This document shows positions 34,106 to 50,473 of a stretch of DNA of 64,000 bases, one piece after another. A program made the position numbers and the translations under genes. Within the stretch, counting starts at the first letter, position 1; every line of letters begins with the position of its first letter. Below the pieces are notes generated by a model that searched no databases, had not been told where the DNA came from, and was given only the letters and a program-made list of their open reading frames with translations. The DNA comes from Corynespora cassiicola (Eukaryota; Ascomycota; Dothideomycetes; Pleosporales; Corynesporascaceae), in contig JAEUWY010000001.1 of assembly GCA_022059125.1 (NCBI GenBank), positions 4,278,001 to 4,342,000 of the forward strand. The letters run 5' to 3'.

Positions 34106-37100
34106 AGTGCTGACCGCATTATCGCGCAGGCGACAATGATGCCCTCTTAATTAGCAACAGAATTTATTCGATTTGTTAGAACTGCTACTACTGGCATGTA
34201 TAACATCTTTTAAAAGGGCGCGGTACGATACGCAACGTTAAGATGAGCAGCGAGTGTAAGCTGACAGAAGCCGGTCTACGCTAAATCACAGTTGACCCCC
34301 CAGGTCAAATATCTAGCGAAATGCAGGCTTTTTGAATTAGAAAACTTCATTGTAGAGATAGTAGAGCATTGCGTAGCTGTTATGTAGAAAAAAAAGTCTG
34401 AATATCTGAGCCATGGGGAGGACTGTACACCATCCAGAACCCCTCTACAACGACGCAAAAGCAACTAAACCCTCAGAAGCCCCACACCCTTCCAGAACCC
34501 CTACAGAACAAAACCTTCCAATAGTTCATCTAATACCAATCCCTCCAACCAAACGCCCAAAAGCCCACCCACCCATCCACCGGGAACCAAAACAAACCTC
34601 TCAAAACAAAACAAAAACAACCCGGAAGCCCCAGACCGAAAAAAGTGACAATCCTCGCCGGCCCACCGCGCCGCTCAGCTCCGCTCTCCCAAGGGAAATC
34701 TTCCCCCCTCCTCCCCGGGCCAAGCCCAAAGCACAGACAGACAGACGGGCCCGTTTCGGCGGCCTTCGCGGATGAGCCGCCCTGCTGTGCACTGCGGTGC
34801 GTTGGATGCGGCCCACGTGCACGCCATACACCCTGCACTCCTTTGCATTTCTCGAACGCGGGGTGTTTGTACGGGAAGCAGGATCGAGGCAGAGAGGGGG
34901 TTGTCAGGCAAGCCATCACCGTTTCAAAACACAGCACAAGGTCTTGGAAAGGGGAGGGGAGGAGGGGGGAGGAGAGTTTCGCATCTCCAAACAATGCCGT
35001 AGCTTCCAGGCTTTTTTTCCCGAGGGCTTCTAGAATCGGGGATGGGCGGGTACCTTGCATGGCGTGCAGCAAGTAGTACAATGATGCGGGTTGAGAAGTG
35101 GGACGCAGGCACGTGGAGGGATCAGGAGTATTGTTTGGGGGGCCTATATCGGATGTTTTGTTTTTTTCTCTCGCTGGGCTTTTTCTGGGTTCGGTATGGG
35201 GGTTGGAGGCCGTGGGTTGAGTGGCATGGATGGGGTTCGGAGGGTGCTAGAGTCCGATCGGAGGAACAGTGTAGCTAGAGCGGGAGCTGGGATGGGGCAA
35301 GGGCACGGAGACGGCGCGCGAGTAAGCAGCTGGACTAATAGGGTGCCAATGGGATTTGGAGGATCGTCCAGGCGAATGCGAGCGGAAGCCGGACAAAAAG
35401 AAAGAAGATGGGCGTGTGGCGTGCCTGGCGACCTATGATCCGACAAAGTGTAGGCAGGCCCGAAAGGCCACCCACAGTTGTGAGGTTGGAATGCAAAAAG
35501 GCAAACGTGGGCGCGGGGTTCGGGGTTGCCGTGAAGCAATGTTTGGTATTTCCCCGCTGCGCAGTGTGCTGTACGCAACGTATACGAGATGGAGACGGCA
35601 GCGGGCCGACGTCTCACCTGGCACAGTACAGCGGCAAAATACGTGAAGTGGTTGAGCACATCTGAGCAGCAACTTGCGCGCATATCAACCAACCCGTAGG
35701 GTTGCATGACCAGACTGTTGGAACGGACGAGCTATCTAGACTTGTTCAATTTATGAAAGTGCATACGTAAAACATGTACAGCTTGGTCTGATTCGTGAAG
35801 AGCAGCTTGAGGTAGAGGTTGGGTTCGCTCGCCTAGACATGTTTCCAATACGCGGAGAATTTGTCTTCGGAGTCCGACGGGAGGTGTAGCTGCTTCAGGT
35901 TATCGGGTTGCCGTAACTGGGAGTTTCAGTGTTGGCATCTGGCGAGGTTTGTCGATGCGTGCTGCCATGATGGATTTGGGGAGATTAGGCAATAATTTGA
36001 GGTTGAGGGGGAGAGAATATGGCGAGCTTGTGATTTGGTATGCTTGCAGGCGGTTTGGGCGCAATGCTGGGGCGATTTGAGGCCAGTGTCTAGGTGGCTA
36101 ACGGCGTCCCACCGAGCATCCCGACGGCCAGGTTTGACGGGTTCTGGACAAATTCATTGAGACACGTTATAGGGCGGGCACTGATGGGACAGCCGTATAC
36201 CTCCAAGGGAAGTAATAGGGCAGAGGATGGGGCTGTCGTCTCGTAGGACAAAATGGGACTAGAACTTGCCTCCAAGCTTCCAGGGCACCCGAGCTCGTGT
36301 GCGGCGTACAATCCTTTGCGGCGATAAACGCGTTTTGACGCAGACATCTGACTAGAGTGCGGCACATGGTCAACAGACAAGTTGGAGATGCCGTGGCCGG
36401 CGAGCGAGAGAAGGTTTAGCCTCGGCCATGATTGCTGTGCCCCAGAAGAGTCACTGATCAAAACGTGGACGTCGCTGTATTGAGGGACGTAGCTTGGACC
36501 CATGGGGCGCACAGAAAAGAGCGGTAACCCACCTATGCGACCAACTTATTGATGAGGCGAAGGCGTACAGAAACAGAGTAAGCGCATGTTTTTTGGAATT
36601 GCATAGAGGAACGAATGCAGGGCGCTTAGCAGCTGTGGATGGGCCCCACTAGTGCATAGCCCCCAATGGCGCTTATTATGTATGAATCGTAGATACAGTA
36701 GATGGGGTCTCTGTGTATAACTCAGCCGCTAGAGCATAATGCTCCCACGAGTGCGATGAATGCGGTGGTGGGTAGAGGTCCAAATGTGGTGTTCCATGGG
36801 GCGCGGGCGTGACCCAAAGTACTCAAGCCCAAAATAGGACGGATGCGATTACAGAGTCGACTCTAAATGAGGCCTCGAATTGCGATACTTGGCAGTGGCT
36901 TACTCTCTGGAGTCATGGAATAAAAGTGGATGAGGACTGGCGGCGAAGGGCGGCGGCTAGCACGAGTCAGAGCCGAGTGTGGGGAGCTTTTCGTAACGGA
37001 GTGCGCAGCTTGCTGGAGGGCACCCTTGCGGCGCATTACGCGACCCGGCATCCTCTCTGGACCGCGGGCAGTCGGTCGGCGGTTTTTTATTTTGGAGGGG

Positions 37101-38255
37101 TGGACGGAGGGACGGTCGACGTCTGCGGCAGAACGGTGAATTGTGCATCACCTGCACATGAGACTGTTTGTTGTATGCAGGCGCGCCGGCTGGCTGGGGC
37201 GGAAGAATATCTGTCGGGTACCTCGCTGGTTTACGAGCGGTAGACGAGTCCAATCTGATGCTGGGCGTAGTTTGGGCGTAGTTTGAGCGCAGTTCGGGCG
37301 CAGGGCCAGCCAATGGCGGCTGCAACAGGCATGGCAGTCGTGCAACCCCAACCTCGCTGGATGAAAATGGAGCGAGCGGGATGGAGCTGGGATCCCCGTC
37401 GGCCGCGGGCTGTGGGCCGGGAGCTATCTCGAGCGTTGCTGGGGGGAGGGTGGCCAAGGGCGTGGCCGTCGTCGCTGTCGTCGCTGTCGTCGTCATCGCC
37501 CTGCCCGCCCTGCTCGCCCTTTGGCGCCAGTCAGCGCCAGCGGAAGGGAGAGGAAAGGAAGAAAAGGGCCAGCGTGCCTGAGACGAAACAAGCGACGGCG
37601 GGCGCTGGTAGGCGCGGTGGTGTCGAGCGGGCGACAGAGCTGACTGCGACGCTTGTTGATGGCAGCGAGCAGGCCATGTTGGTGGGCTGCACGGTGGAGA
37701 AAGAGGCATGGTGGCGGCTCGGCAGCTGCACGGGGGTCCTATTCTTGGGCACATGGCACCTCCGCCCGCACACAGCCTTCCCTGCCCTCCACCCTGCCTC
37801 GCTCCCTCTTTGCATTGGCTCTGCGCCCGTTCTGCACTGGCTCTGCACTGGCCTTGCCCTCCGCCGATCGAGTGCCACAGCTTCGGAACCCGCCAGCACC
37901 ACCGTCCTCATGGCTGGACGCCTGCGGGACTGGCACCCAGCTTGCGAGCGCCGTTGGGGCTCAGATGTAGATGCCCGGCCATCCCCCGAGCCCATGCAAT
38001 TAATACTGCCGCCTACCGTGCTACTTTTCTGCCCCCTCCCCCCGTGCTTCCAAACTCCGCTCCGTCCATGACTTCCGTGACTGAAAGCTCGACGGCCTTT
38101 CGCCTCTGCCAGTCCCTCTGATCTCAGCCTCTGTCCGCTGTCCGGCTCCGAGCGCCACCTGCCTGCTAGCCCCCGGCCTGTCTCAGCTGCCATCCTCACT
38201 AAGGCTACTACTATTTTGGATCCTGCATTTGTATACCGCACCGCAGCCTGCCACC
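34106..38255. other. 4.1 kb intergenic upstream of UBA-domain gene
   Basis: No gene supported. The left part should hold the promoter and missing 5' exon(s) of the orphan gene. A TTTTAAAAG element lies near 34208-34216. From 34.4 kb the DNA becomes GC-rich and repetitive: GGGCGTAGTTT-like repeats near 37262-37305, GTCGTCGCT repeats near 37467-37500 and TCTGCACTGGC repeats near 37830-37855. Long open frames (37283-38071, 36957-37754) are compositionally biased and without domains. Confidence 0.5.
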
Positions 38256-41200
38256 ATGGCCTCGAACGAGTCTGGCTTCTTCGAGTCTTCCTTTGAGCGG
38301 ACCCGCTCGCTGATACGCACCCGTTCCATCCAACCGCGCTTCACCCGCCGCAGCCTCCAGGTATTCTCCCAGAAGAAGGCCCAGCCCGCCATGGTGCCCA
38401 CTCGCCGCCCGTCCAAAGGTTCTGCCAGGTTTAAGCCGACCGCGCCGTCTGCTGCGGCTGTCAAGGGCAATCCAGTCAAGAGAGGCATGTCATCCTCCAG
38501 AGGCAAGCCATCCAGGAGACCAAGCGGCACTGTTATTCGCACCGTCCCCCAGGCTACGCCCACGGCTCCCCTCACCTCTCTAGAGCGAGACATGGCCACC
38601 TTGCCCAATGAGGAGATTCTCATAAGCATCGGCCGCATATCGCCAGTCGCAGAGGGCCAGTCATCAACAACCAGGTCACCCTCGACTCGCTCGCCTTCGA
38701 CCCGCTCGCCCTCGACTCGTTCGCCCTCGACCCGTTCTCCATCGACCCGCTCACTGCAAAGCAGTTACTACCGCTCCGTGTCACGAAACAGCAATGCGAC
38801 TGCACTTAGTCCCATCAAGGCAGGAACTGAAATGAAGTTTTTCTCCAGCAGCGCCTCTCTTTCCGGTGTCATCGGCACCTACAAGCAGGGACAGCTGCAA
38901 TTGGATCACAAAGATGGTCCTTCTCCTGCCTGCCAGAGTCACGGCAGCCTATATTCGCGATCTTCGAGCTCGACGAGAAGCCGCAGGCCCAGAATTCAGG
39001 TCGTTATCCCAGACGAGCAACGCGACCGACCGCTTCCCACCAGCCCCTTCTTCAGCCCTACCAACAAGACTCACTTTCGGTCAGCGTCTGCCGAAATCGA
39101 GGCAATGCACAACATTTCACCTCCTTCGGGATCCAAGCAAACTCGAGTGCGAAATTCCATCGTCTCCCCAATGAGCGCCCAGCAGCAACAAATGCAAGAG
39201 CAGATTTCAATGCCTATCCAGTCGGCAACATCTACCCCAGAATTGGGCCATGGCAGCCACCCCTCTGTATCGAATTCTTCAGATGAGTCACACGGTGATG
39301 ATGGGTCGTCTATTCATAGTACCACTTCCTCCGTGACGAGTGAGGAGGCAGCCAGCCCCCCACTGCCAAAACCAGCGACTTTTCATCAACGGTCCGCAAG
39401 TGCAGCCATCTCCAGCAGTCTTCCAACCGTAGCAGAAAATCCGGATTCGCCCCACCGTGCAACACTCAAGTCCGACATGCCAAGTACTGAAACCGGACTT
39501 CGCGTGGCGTCGTGTCCGACACCACCCCCGCGACGATACCTTTGTCATCCACCCCTTGAACATGATATCACATTCCAGTCTACCTGTGCCATTAGACCTC
39601 CTCGAACATCCTGTGCTCCTCACTCACCACCCTCCGTGCGCAAGTCTTCAGTGCGATCTAACCGTCGGAGTCTGGCATCAAACCACACCATGGGTGCCAT
39701 CAGCCAAGCCCTGAACCGCTCTGCCTCGAGGGAGTACTCACCTCAAGCTTCAAGTCCAACACTCAGTGAAGCCGAGAACGATTTGGAACAGCATCTTACC
39801 TCCTTCACCGAGGACAACCCATTCAAGTGGGATGACGTAGTCATTAGGCGAGCAACCGATCCTCTCAGTCCTGTCGCCATCCCGCGAAAGGATTCCCTCA
39901 CCATCGACTTCTCCACGGCTGCTCCAGTCGTCCCCCGCAAGTCCAGCAAGCGACTGTCGCAGATTAGTTCCGAGGGAATCCGAATCTCACGTGTTCCCGC
40001 CGATCACATCGCTTCTCAGCTGAAGAGGAACAAGTCCCTCAACAAGGGCAAGGGTCTCAAGATCACCATCCCTGACACTGCCTCCAAGGCAGTGCCTGAG
40101 CCCAGGCCTAGATCGAAGAGGATCACGGAGGACTTTGTCTTGTCGCCCATTCCTCCTCCAAGGACTATCAAGAGGCTCATCACACCTGCCATTGCCGAGA
40201 ACGTCATTCTATCAATCCTCCGAAACTCCGAAACCCTGGACGATCTCTTCTCAGCTGCCATTATCAATGTCGGCTTCTACAGGGTGTTCAAGCGCCACGA
40301 ACTTGATTTGATGAAATCCACCCTCCGAAAGGTCTCACCAGCTGCCTGGGAACACCGCGAGATTGCCTACCCGGGTCATGACATTTACATTGAAGAGGAC
40401 TTTGAGACCCCACGGCAAGATTACACGGCGCAGACGTACTACCAGTACCACAAACGCGACACCTACATCATTGCCGCCATCAAGCCTCTCATCAGGAACA
40501 AGTGCCAATCCTTCCTTCGACCTGAGATTTGCGTTGCTCTTGCTAGCGACGATCCTGTACAGTCAGCCCGTGTCGACGATGCTCTATGGCGTATCTGGAA
40601 CTTTTGCAAGATCTTTGGCTCCGGAAAAGGTCGCGAAGAAGACATTGTTGCTCAGATGGATTGGCTCAAGGGCGGTCCTCTAGTGCACCAAAAGGCATGC
40701 ACCTACAGCATCTTCACGACCGATGATCTCAACGAGACATTGGCCAGCGCACCGGAACACTTTGCCAAGGGCAACTGTGATGGTCTGAATGCCGAGGAGC
40801 TCTTCGATATGATGGAGCTCTGGAACTGCCTGGGCGTCCTACTGCAGCCTTTTGAGGGCCGCACTGAGCAGGCTCGCGTGTATGGCATCTACGAAAATAC
40901 AGATATCCGTGGTGGTGACATTGATGGTGAGGAGATGATGCTCGGTAAGTTACCAACTTCTGCTTATTGACGACCACGACTAATGACTATAGATGAATGG
41001 TACTACTACCTCCTAACCATGGGCCTCTCTGCCATTCTGGAGCTCTCTGCACCTTGCCAACAACCGGGTCCAGCTGCATTTAGATTGGCCAAACTTAGAG
41101 GATGGGTCAACTGGAAGCCTCCCGTCTTTGGCGGTACTCGCAGGAACTTCCTCAAAGAAGCTGCTTCGCGTGTGTACGAAGACAAAATCACCGCCACGTA

Positions 41201-41969
41201 CGCCGAGAGTTCTTCGAAAGAGGTCCAGCGCCAACTTTCGAAGCAGAGAATCCAAAGGCATATCAGTGAACTTCGGCGACGCAAAAACACCAACGAGAGG
41301 CCTGTAGAGGTCCGCATGAGTCAAGAACGCCCCATTAGTGAGTGGGAGGGTGTCATCAACACCCTCACCCGTGCGCGTCCACCTCCAATGCCTACCAACA
41401 ACCTGGTATCGCACATTCCTTCTCTCCGCTCTGCCGCACCTGGCTCAGCTCTGGTTCATGAGCTCGCGCCACCCATCGTCGAGCTTCCCGCATCCAGGAC
41501 ACCACCACCCCGCCCCAACTCCCGCATCGTCGCCCAGCCACTTTTGCCCACTCCGCCCCCTTCGACTGTGCCCAGCGTAGCCGGTGACCGCCGAAGCAGC
41601 ATGGCCCCCAGCATGCCCTCTATTGACGAAACCCCTGCCTTCCGCAGGCAAGAAGTCATCCCCGAGGTACCCTCCCTCGAACACCACCCTGCTCTTGCCC
41701 GCCACACCCGCCAATCAAGCGATGCGAGCAACGCCCCCAGCGCAGCGAGCAACAGCTCAGCCGAGAGCCGTGCAGCGTACCAGCAGCACCCGCTCCAGCA
41801 AAACATTATGAGCGCCAACAATGGCGAGAACTCGGCCGACAAGGCCGTATACCGCATTGTCGAGATGGGTTTCACGCCCGAACAAGCGCGCCATGCACTT
41901 CGCACGACTGATCTTGGTGATGGTCTGCGAGTTGATCGCGCCGTGGAGCTACTCCTCCGCCAAATGTAG
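38256..41969 (+). CDS. Ser-rich protein with C-terminal UBA domain
   Basis: Two exons: 38256-40944 and 40993-41969 (48 bp intron), 1221 residues. The ATG lies in a near-perfect CCACCATGG context. The first ~600 residues are disordered, basic and Ser/Pro-rich, with five tandem SPSTR pentapeptides. A conserved ordered part follows (about 630-1000: AIAENVILSILRNSETLDDLFSA..., FYRVFKRHELDLMKSTLRKVSPAAWEHRE, DDALWRIWNFCKIFG, LFDMMELWNCLGVLLQPFEGR, DEWYYYLLTMGLSAILEL). After a second Pro-rich linker the protein ends in a UBA domain (VYRIVEMGFTPEQARHALRTT, VDRAVELLLRQM) with the MGF loop that contacts ubiquitin. Orthologues are common in ascomycetes but unnamed to me. A role in ubiquitin-linked regulation is inferred from the UBA domain alone. 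Confidence 0.88.
38676..38750 (+). repeat. SPSTR pentapeptide repeat (5 x 15 bp)
   Basis: Five 15 bp units coding S-P-S-T-R, differing only at synonymous third positions (TCG/TCA, ACT/ACC, CGC/CGT). Silent-site drift with strict protein identity suggests the peptide sequence is retained by selection. Each unit is a potential SP phosphorylation site. Confidence 0.95.
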
Positions 41970-43097
41970 AACACCTTCGCTTCTTGTTTATACCTTTTCT
42001 CAGGCTTATTGGTTCACGCCTTTTACGTTCGCTCTACTATTTTATTTTACGTTTTTTATTATGTAGGGTCTTTGAAAAGCCCATGTTCACGATATTGCGC
42101 ATTAAGCAGGGAGTTTGGGATCCTTTCTTTATGTTCTTCTACTCTTCCTTCTCTCCTGTCAACGTTTCTTCAACCAGGCTTTCAGAATGGCCGCTCGAGA
42201 TACCCATCGTTGAATTTGCTCATCCTATATTTACAACCAGAGCGGCACCGCGCCTTCAGACTGCTCGGAGGACCCGATAGATTGGCGCACAATACCAAAG
42301 CCATTTGCTTTCCACACGTCATGCTCTCATCCCTTGTCTAGTGCTCGTGCCCCCGTCATCTCACCCACACAGCTATACTGATCTCACGCGATCCCACCAC
42401 TCGGCAGAAACATCTCCCCCCCCTCCCCCATCGATACGACTCCGATCTCCATGTCATATCTAGATGCGCTCGCTCGCCCCCAGCTTGGCACCGGATATGT
42501 TCATACTTCCTCACTCAGTGTGGAGGCTGAGAGCTTCAAAGTGGGTTGACCCCTACGGATCACTGACCAGCCTCGTGCCAACTTCGCCATAATCCCCATC
42601 GTTCGCGCCGGATACCCGCAGATGTCGAACCTCGCATCGCGATCGCATCCTTGCTCTCTCCGCAGCGCCTCGCCTCGCTTCACCTCGCAGTGCCGTGCAG
42701 CACTGTGCATAGCCGCCAGCCCCACCGCACGCGATACCTTTGTGTACAGCGAGCCTTGCGCACGCGGGAGCCGCAGCCGCAGCAGCAGCGTGTGTATGCA
42801 TATACGTATGTGTGTAGCAGTTCCAGATCGGGACTGCGGGCGCTATGTTTAGGTGCATTGGACGCAGGCCAGCGGGTAAGCCGCTTGCTCGCAAAACTCC
42901 GGATGCGGAAGCAAGGTGGGAGGCTTGGATGTGCACGCAGAGCGAGCAGGCGGGGGGGCTTAGCCATGCATGGGGGCCAAGGATACTGGGGGCGAAGCCA
43001 TGAATCGGGCAGTCGATAGACGGGCACGCACTCCAAGGCCCCCTCAGAACGGAGAGCGGTTGCACAACACACGCCTTGAACGTGTAGTGTAGCACCG
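41970..43097. other. Convergent 3' region
   Basis: Between the UBA-domain gene (+) and the Prp3_C protein gene (-). T-rich at the left end, as expected for a 3' untranslated region; GC-rich and without a recognisable gene at the right. Open frames at 42553-43320 overlap the neighbouring gene and have no domain. Confidence 0.6.
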
Positions 43098-43478
43098 CTA
43101 CGCCTCCCGCGCATACCCCATCCCCCTCCTCCACCACCCCCACACCCCCAGCCCCTGCATCCGCGCCCCAAACTCCCTCACGCTCTCCACCTCCTCGAGC
43201 TTCCCGTAGCTCGCGGCCTGCACGTCGCTTCCCGCAGCCTCGCTCTCGGCGGGCTTGGCCGCGAGCTGGAAGTCCTTGTAGCGCAGGCGTTGGACGGCGG
43301 CGACCCAGTCGCGCACGCACGACTCGCTGCGGCCCTGGCAGTACATGATGCCCGGACAGCCGCCGGAGCGGAGGAGGGCGTAGATGTCGTGGGCTGAGGC
43401 TGCGGCGCGCAGTTTGGCGATTTTTTTGCGCGAGGTGATGTGGTGGGTGCGGATTAGGGCGGTCCAGGGGGGAGACAT
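43098..43478 (-). CDS. Small Prp3_C/DUF1115-domain protein
   Basis: Single exon, 126 residues. The segment TALIRTHHITSRKKIAKL... followed by LLRSGGCPGIMYCQG and AVQRLRYKDFQL matches the domain called DUF1115 or Prp3_C, found at the C terminus of the splicing factor Prp3 and in RWDD2-type proteins. In those proteins the H-x-x-S-x-x-K-x-x-x-I start, the G-x-P-G-I/V-x-x-x-E/Q-G turn and the W-x-x-x-V/I-x-x-L end are the conserved points, all present here. The usual N-terminal RWD domain is missing; stand-alone versions of this size occur in fungi. Role unknown; RNA-processing or ubiquitin-linked functions of relatives cannot be transferred with confidence. The gene is divergent to MRS2 across 385 bp. 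Confidence 0.78.
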   Translation of the reverse strand: MSPPWTALIRTHHITSRKKIAKLRAAASAHDIYALLRSGGCPGIMYCQGRSESCVRDWVAAVQRLRYKDFQLAAKPAESEAAGSDVQAASYGKLEEVESVREFGARMQGLGVWGWWRRGMGYAREA

Positions 43479-43863
43479 GCCATTAGAGGGGCCTAGGTAG
43501 GTTGTGGGTTTGAAGCGTCTGGGGAGAGTTGAGATGGTTTAGAGAAGTTGGCTGGTTGGCTTTGGGATTGATTGATTGATCGTTGATGAATTGTCGTTGC
43601 AGCAATTAGGTTTGTTTTAAGCCAGGCGAGATGACAAGTCTTTAAGTACTTAGTTGGTTGTGGAGCCGACAACACCTTTAGTTATTGATTGAATTGATAG
43701 GTGATCAGCCATCCCAGGCCCAGGATTTCTATGAGGTGGTGACGCCAAGTCACGTGATACATCCAGCTAGCGCATTTTGCAGGTCCAAGCTCAAGAAATA
43801 GTTCAACGACCGACGGGACAATTCCGAATGACGGCCACCACTCTCCGCACCGCATGATGAGTT
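43479..43863. promoter_or_regulatory. Divergent promoter region, Prp3_C gene and MRS2
   Basis: 385 bp between two start codons. AT-rich, with TGATTGATTGAT-type direct repeats near 43565-43580 and a TCACGTGA palindrome (E-box-like) near 43752-43759. It probably serves both genes. Confidence 0.5.
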
Positions 43864-45478
43864 ATGAAGCCGACAACGCTCCGTACCATTGTGGCGCCCT
43901 CACCGTCGGTTCTCAACTTTCTCCGCGCCCAGGTCCTCGAGCGTTGCCCACCACGATGCGCCGCCGCTCTAGGTAGGACTTTTGCGACGACGAATGCGCC
44001 TCAGCACCAAACTAGACGTCTCTCCCCGACGCCCGAGTCTTGTCGCGCTTTTTCAACGTCGGTATCGAGCCAGGCATGGAGCATCTTCAGTCGACGGCGC
44101 CGCCGGCACGCACAGCAGATCCCCGCGCCTGCGCCGCCGCTCACATCGCTGATGGAGGAGAGCGGCGCGGGGTTCAATGGGCTGGGGCGCATGGCGCGCA
44201 ATGTCAACGAGCTCAAGATGCGCTGTACGGAGCTGGACGAGCAGGGAAATGTGACCATGGTCAGCGGCGAATTTAAGAAGAGCGAGTTGATTGCAAAGGT
44301 AGTCGGCCAAGTATATACTTTTACACCTTTCAATTCTGCTGCAAAGAGATCATGTTGGGCTAACGTGTGAGGGTTTTGACAGTATGGTCTACTGCCCCGC
44401 GACCTGCGCAAAATCGATTCTTCGCTCCTCCCGCATATTCTCGTTCGACCGTCCGCGATCCTGATCAATCTTTTGCATCTGCGTGTGCTCATCAAGCATA
44501 ACCGTGTCCTCGTTTTCGACGCTTATGGTACTACGGATTCAAAGTCGCAGTCCGTCTTCATGTACGACCTCGACCTCAAGCTGCGCCAAAAGGAATCGAC
44601 GAACACAGGTGCGTTGGCCTACGAGTTCCGCGCCCTCGAAGCCGTCCTCATCAGCGTGACTCTCGCGCTTGAAAAAGAACTCGAAGGCGTCAGCGAGCCC
44701 GTGGTCAAGGTCCTGCGAGACCTCGAGGAGGATATTGACAGGGACAAGCTCCGCTACCTGCTCATCTACTCCAAGAAACTGGGCACGTTTGAGCAAAAGG
44801 CACGCCTTGTGCGTGATGCGTTGACGGAGCTTCTCGAGGCGGACGACGACCTGTCGGCCATGTACCTCTCCGAGAAGGCAGAGGGGAAGATGCGCGACGA
44901 GCACGACCACACCGAAGTCGAGATGCTACTCGAATCATACCACAAGGTGGCCGACGAAATCGTGCAAGCGGCCGAGAACTTGGTGTCCAGCATCCGCAAT
45001 ACGGAGGAAATGTACGGATTCCCCTTATCCCCTTGACTCACTACCATGAAGTCTCCACAAATCCTTCTGAACGGACCAAACTAACATGCCCCCTACCAGT
45101 GTAAAAGCCATCCTCGACGCAAACCGCAACTCCCTCATGCTCCTCGACCTCAAATTCTCCATCCTGACCCTCTCCATCACCGCCGGCACCTTCGTCGCAG
45201 CCCTCTACGGCATGAACCTCAAGAACTTCATCGAAGAGTCGGATCTCGGCTTCTGGGGCATCTCGGCCTGGTGCACCGTCTTTGGATTCATCGTCGCAGT
45301 CTACGGCCTCACCAAGCTGCGCAAAGTGCAGAGGGTGAGCATGTGGGGGCATGGAGGCGCGACGCCGAGCTCCAAGGGCTGGGGTTTGGGCGTTTGGGGT
45401 GGGGGGAGAGAGGGGATGGAGGGGGCGTTGAAGAGAGAGAGGGGGGTGGCTAGGAGGGGGAGTAACATGGAGAGGTAA
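43864..45478 (+). CDS. MRS2: Mitochondrial Mg2+ channel MRS2/LPE10
   Basis: Three exons: 43864-44298, 44383-45011, 45100-45478 (introns 84 and 88 bp), 480 residues. The first ~95 residues are basic, Ser/Arg-rich and lack acidic residues, as in a mitochondrial presequence ([22 protein letters not shown]). The matrix domain follows: [10 protein letters not shown], then across the first splice [19 protein letters not shown]-like [27 protein letters not shown] and the long helices. The pore motif GMN is at 392-394 ([14 protein letters not shown]), between TM1 (about 374-391) and TM2 (about 405-427). MRS2 forms a pentameric Mg2+ channel in the inner mitochondrial membrane and is needed for group II intron splicing in yeast. 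A Gly-rich basic tail after TM2 is longer than in yeast. Confidence 0.95.
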
Positions 45479-46594
45479 AGGGTGGTTTGGGGACGATGAG
45501 CGGTTTTAGGGAGTAACGTTTGCCTCCCTTTTCTTCTTCCTTTTCATTCTTCCCTGGACTTTTTTTTTTCTCTCGTACCCGGGTCGTTTCTCTCAACTCC
45601 ACCCGATGCTCGCTTCTCTCTCTCTCTCTCTCTCTCCTCGATCGTCTTGTTACACAACTTCTGATATCCCCCCTCATCTCCATACATTACACTGATAGAT
45701 AGACTGGGAACGGGTTGCACGGATGCAAATGGGCGGTTTGGGCTGCATACAAGCGTTGGCGTTTTGGCGTTGTATTATTGTATAACGGACGGCTATGATG
45801 CGGTTAGTGCGTAATTTGTACGAGTATGAGGGGTTTGGGATTAGAGCGGGGCGCAGATTAGGTAGTATACGACGAATACACAATGTGCGCCGTACGAGCT
45901 GGAAGTTTTTTTTGCGGGAGTGAAGACTTGGAATGGGGGGGGTGTGGGCTGGGCTACATGGCCGACTGGCTGGAGACAAGAGGTGCAGATACGTACATGT
46001 ATTTATTTCCCCTGCGTCTGCGTAGGGGCAGAACCCGAACAGCTCACCAGCCTACCAGCCAGACTGCCGGCAAGAACCAGGGGGGGAATGTCTTATATAC
46101 AACACGGCGTCTATCCAACGTTTCGACAAGAGAGGCCAGCAACGACATGGCCATGGAGTTGCGCTTCGCAACATCCCTCACACCACCCATCCACCCATCC
46201 ACCCACACACTCCGACACAAAACAAGAGAGACATGTGTTGAACAAAACATAATCCACACAAAAAGCTCAACCCGAACATGCGTGCGTGCTCGCTGCCCCT
46301 CCTCCAAAAAAAAAACTGAACAAAAAACGAGAAAAAAAAAGGTCCAAAGACCAAGTAAAACACATAACAAAAAAGGGATTTTTGGTATTAGTATCTCAAA
46401 CCCAACCAACATTCGCCCATTCCATGGCACAATTCCTTTTTTCTTCTTTACCCACTCTACTCTCCATCCGCCGGGGCCTCAACGCCTCTCCAACCACCCA
46501 CATCTCCAGATCCTCTCCTCTCCACGCAATACCTCCCCAGCCCCAGCCCCTCCCTCACATCCGGGTTTAAAAAAAAGGGGGGTGGGTAGAGCAT
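45479..46594. other. Convergent 3' region of MRS2 and ARG5,6
   Basis: No gene seen. Includes (TC)11 around 45615-45636, several A-runs near 46310-46375 (T-rich on the ARG5,6 strand) and CCAACCA-type repeats; all consistent with two 3' untranslated regions. Confidence 0.65.

Positions 46595-50473
<3,879 letters not shown>

Noticed and set aside
37283..38071. Overlapping long frames on both strands upstream of the UBA-domain gene
   Set aside because: Composition follows local tandem repeats; no recognisable protein family.
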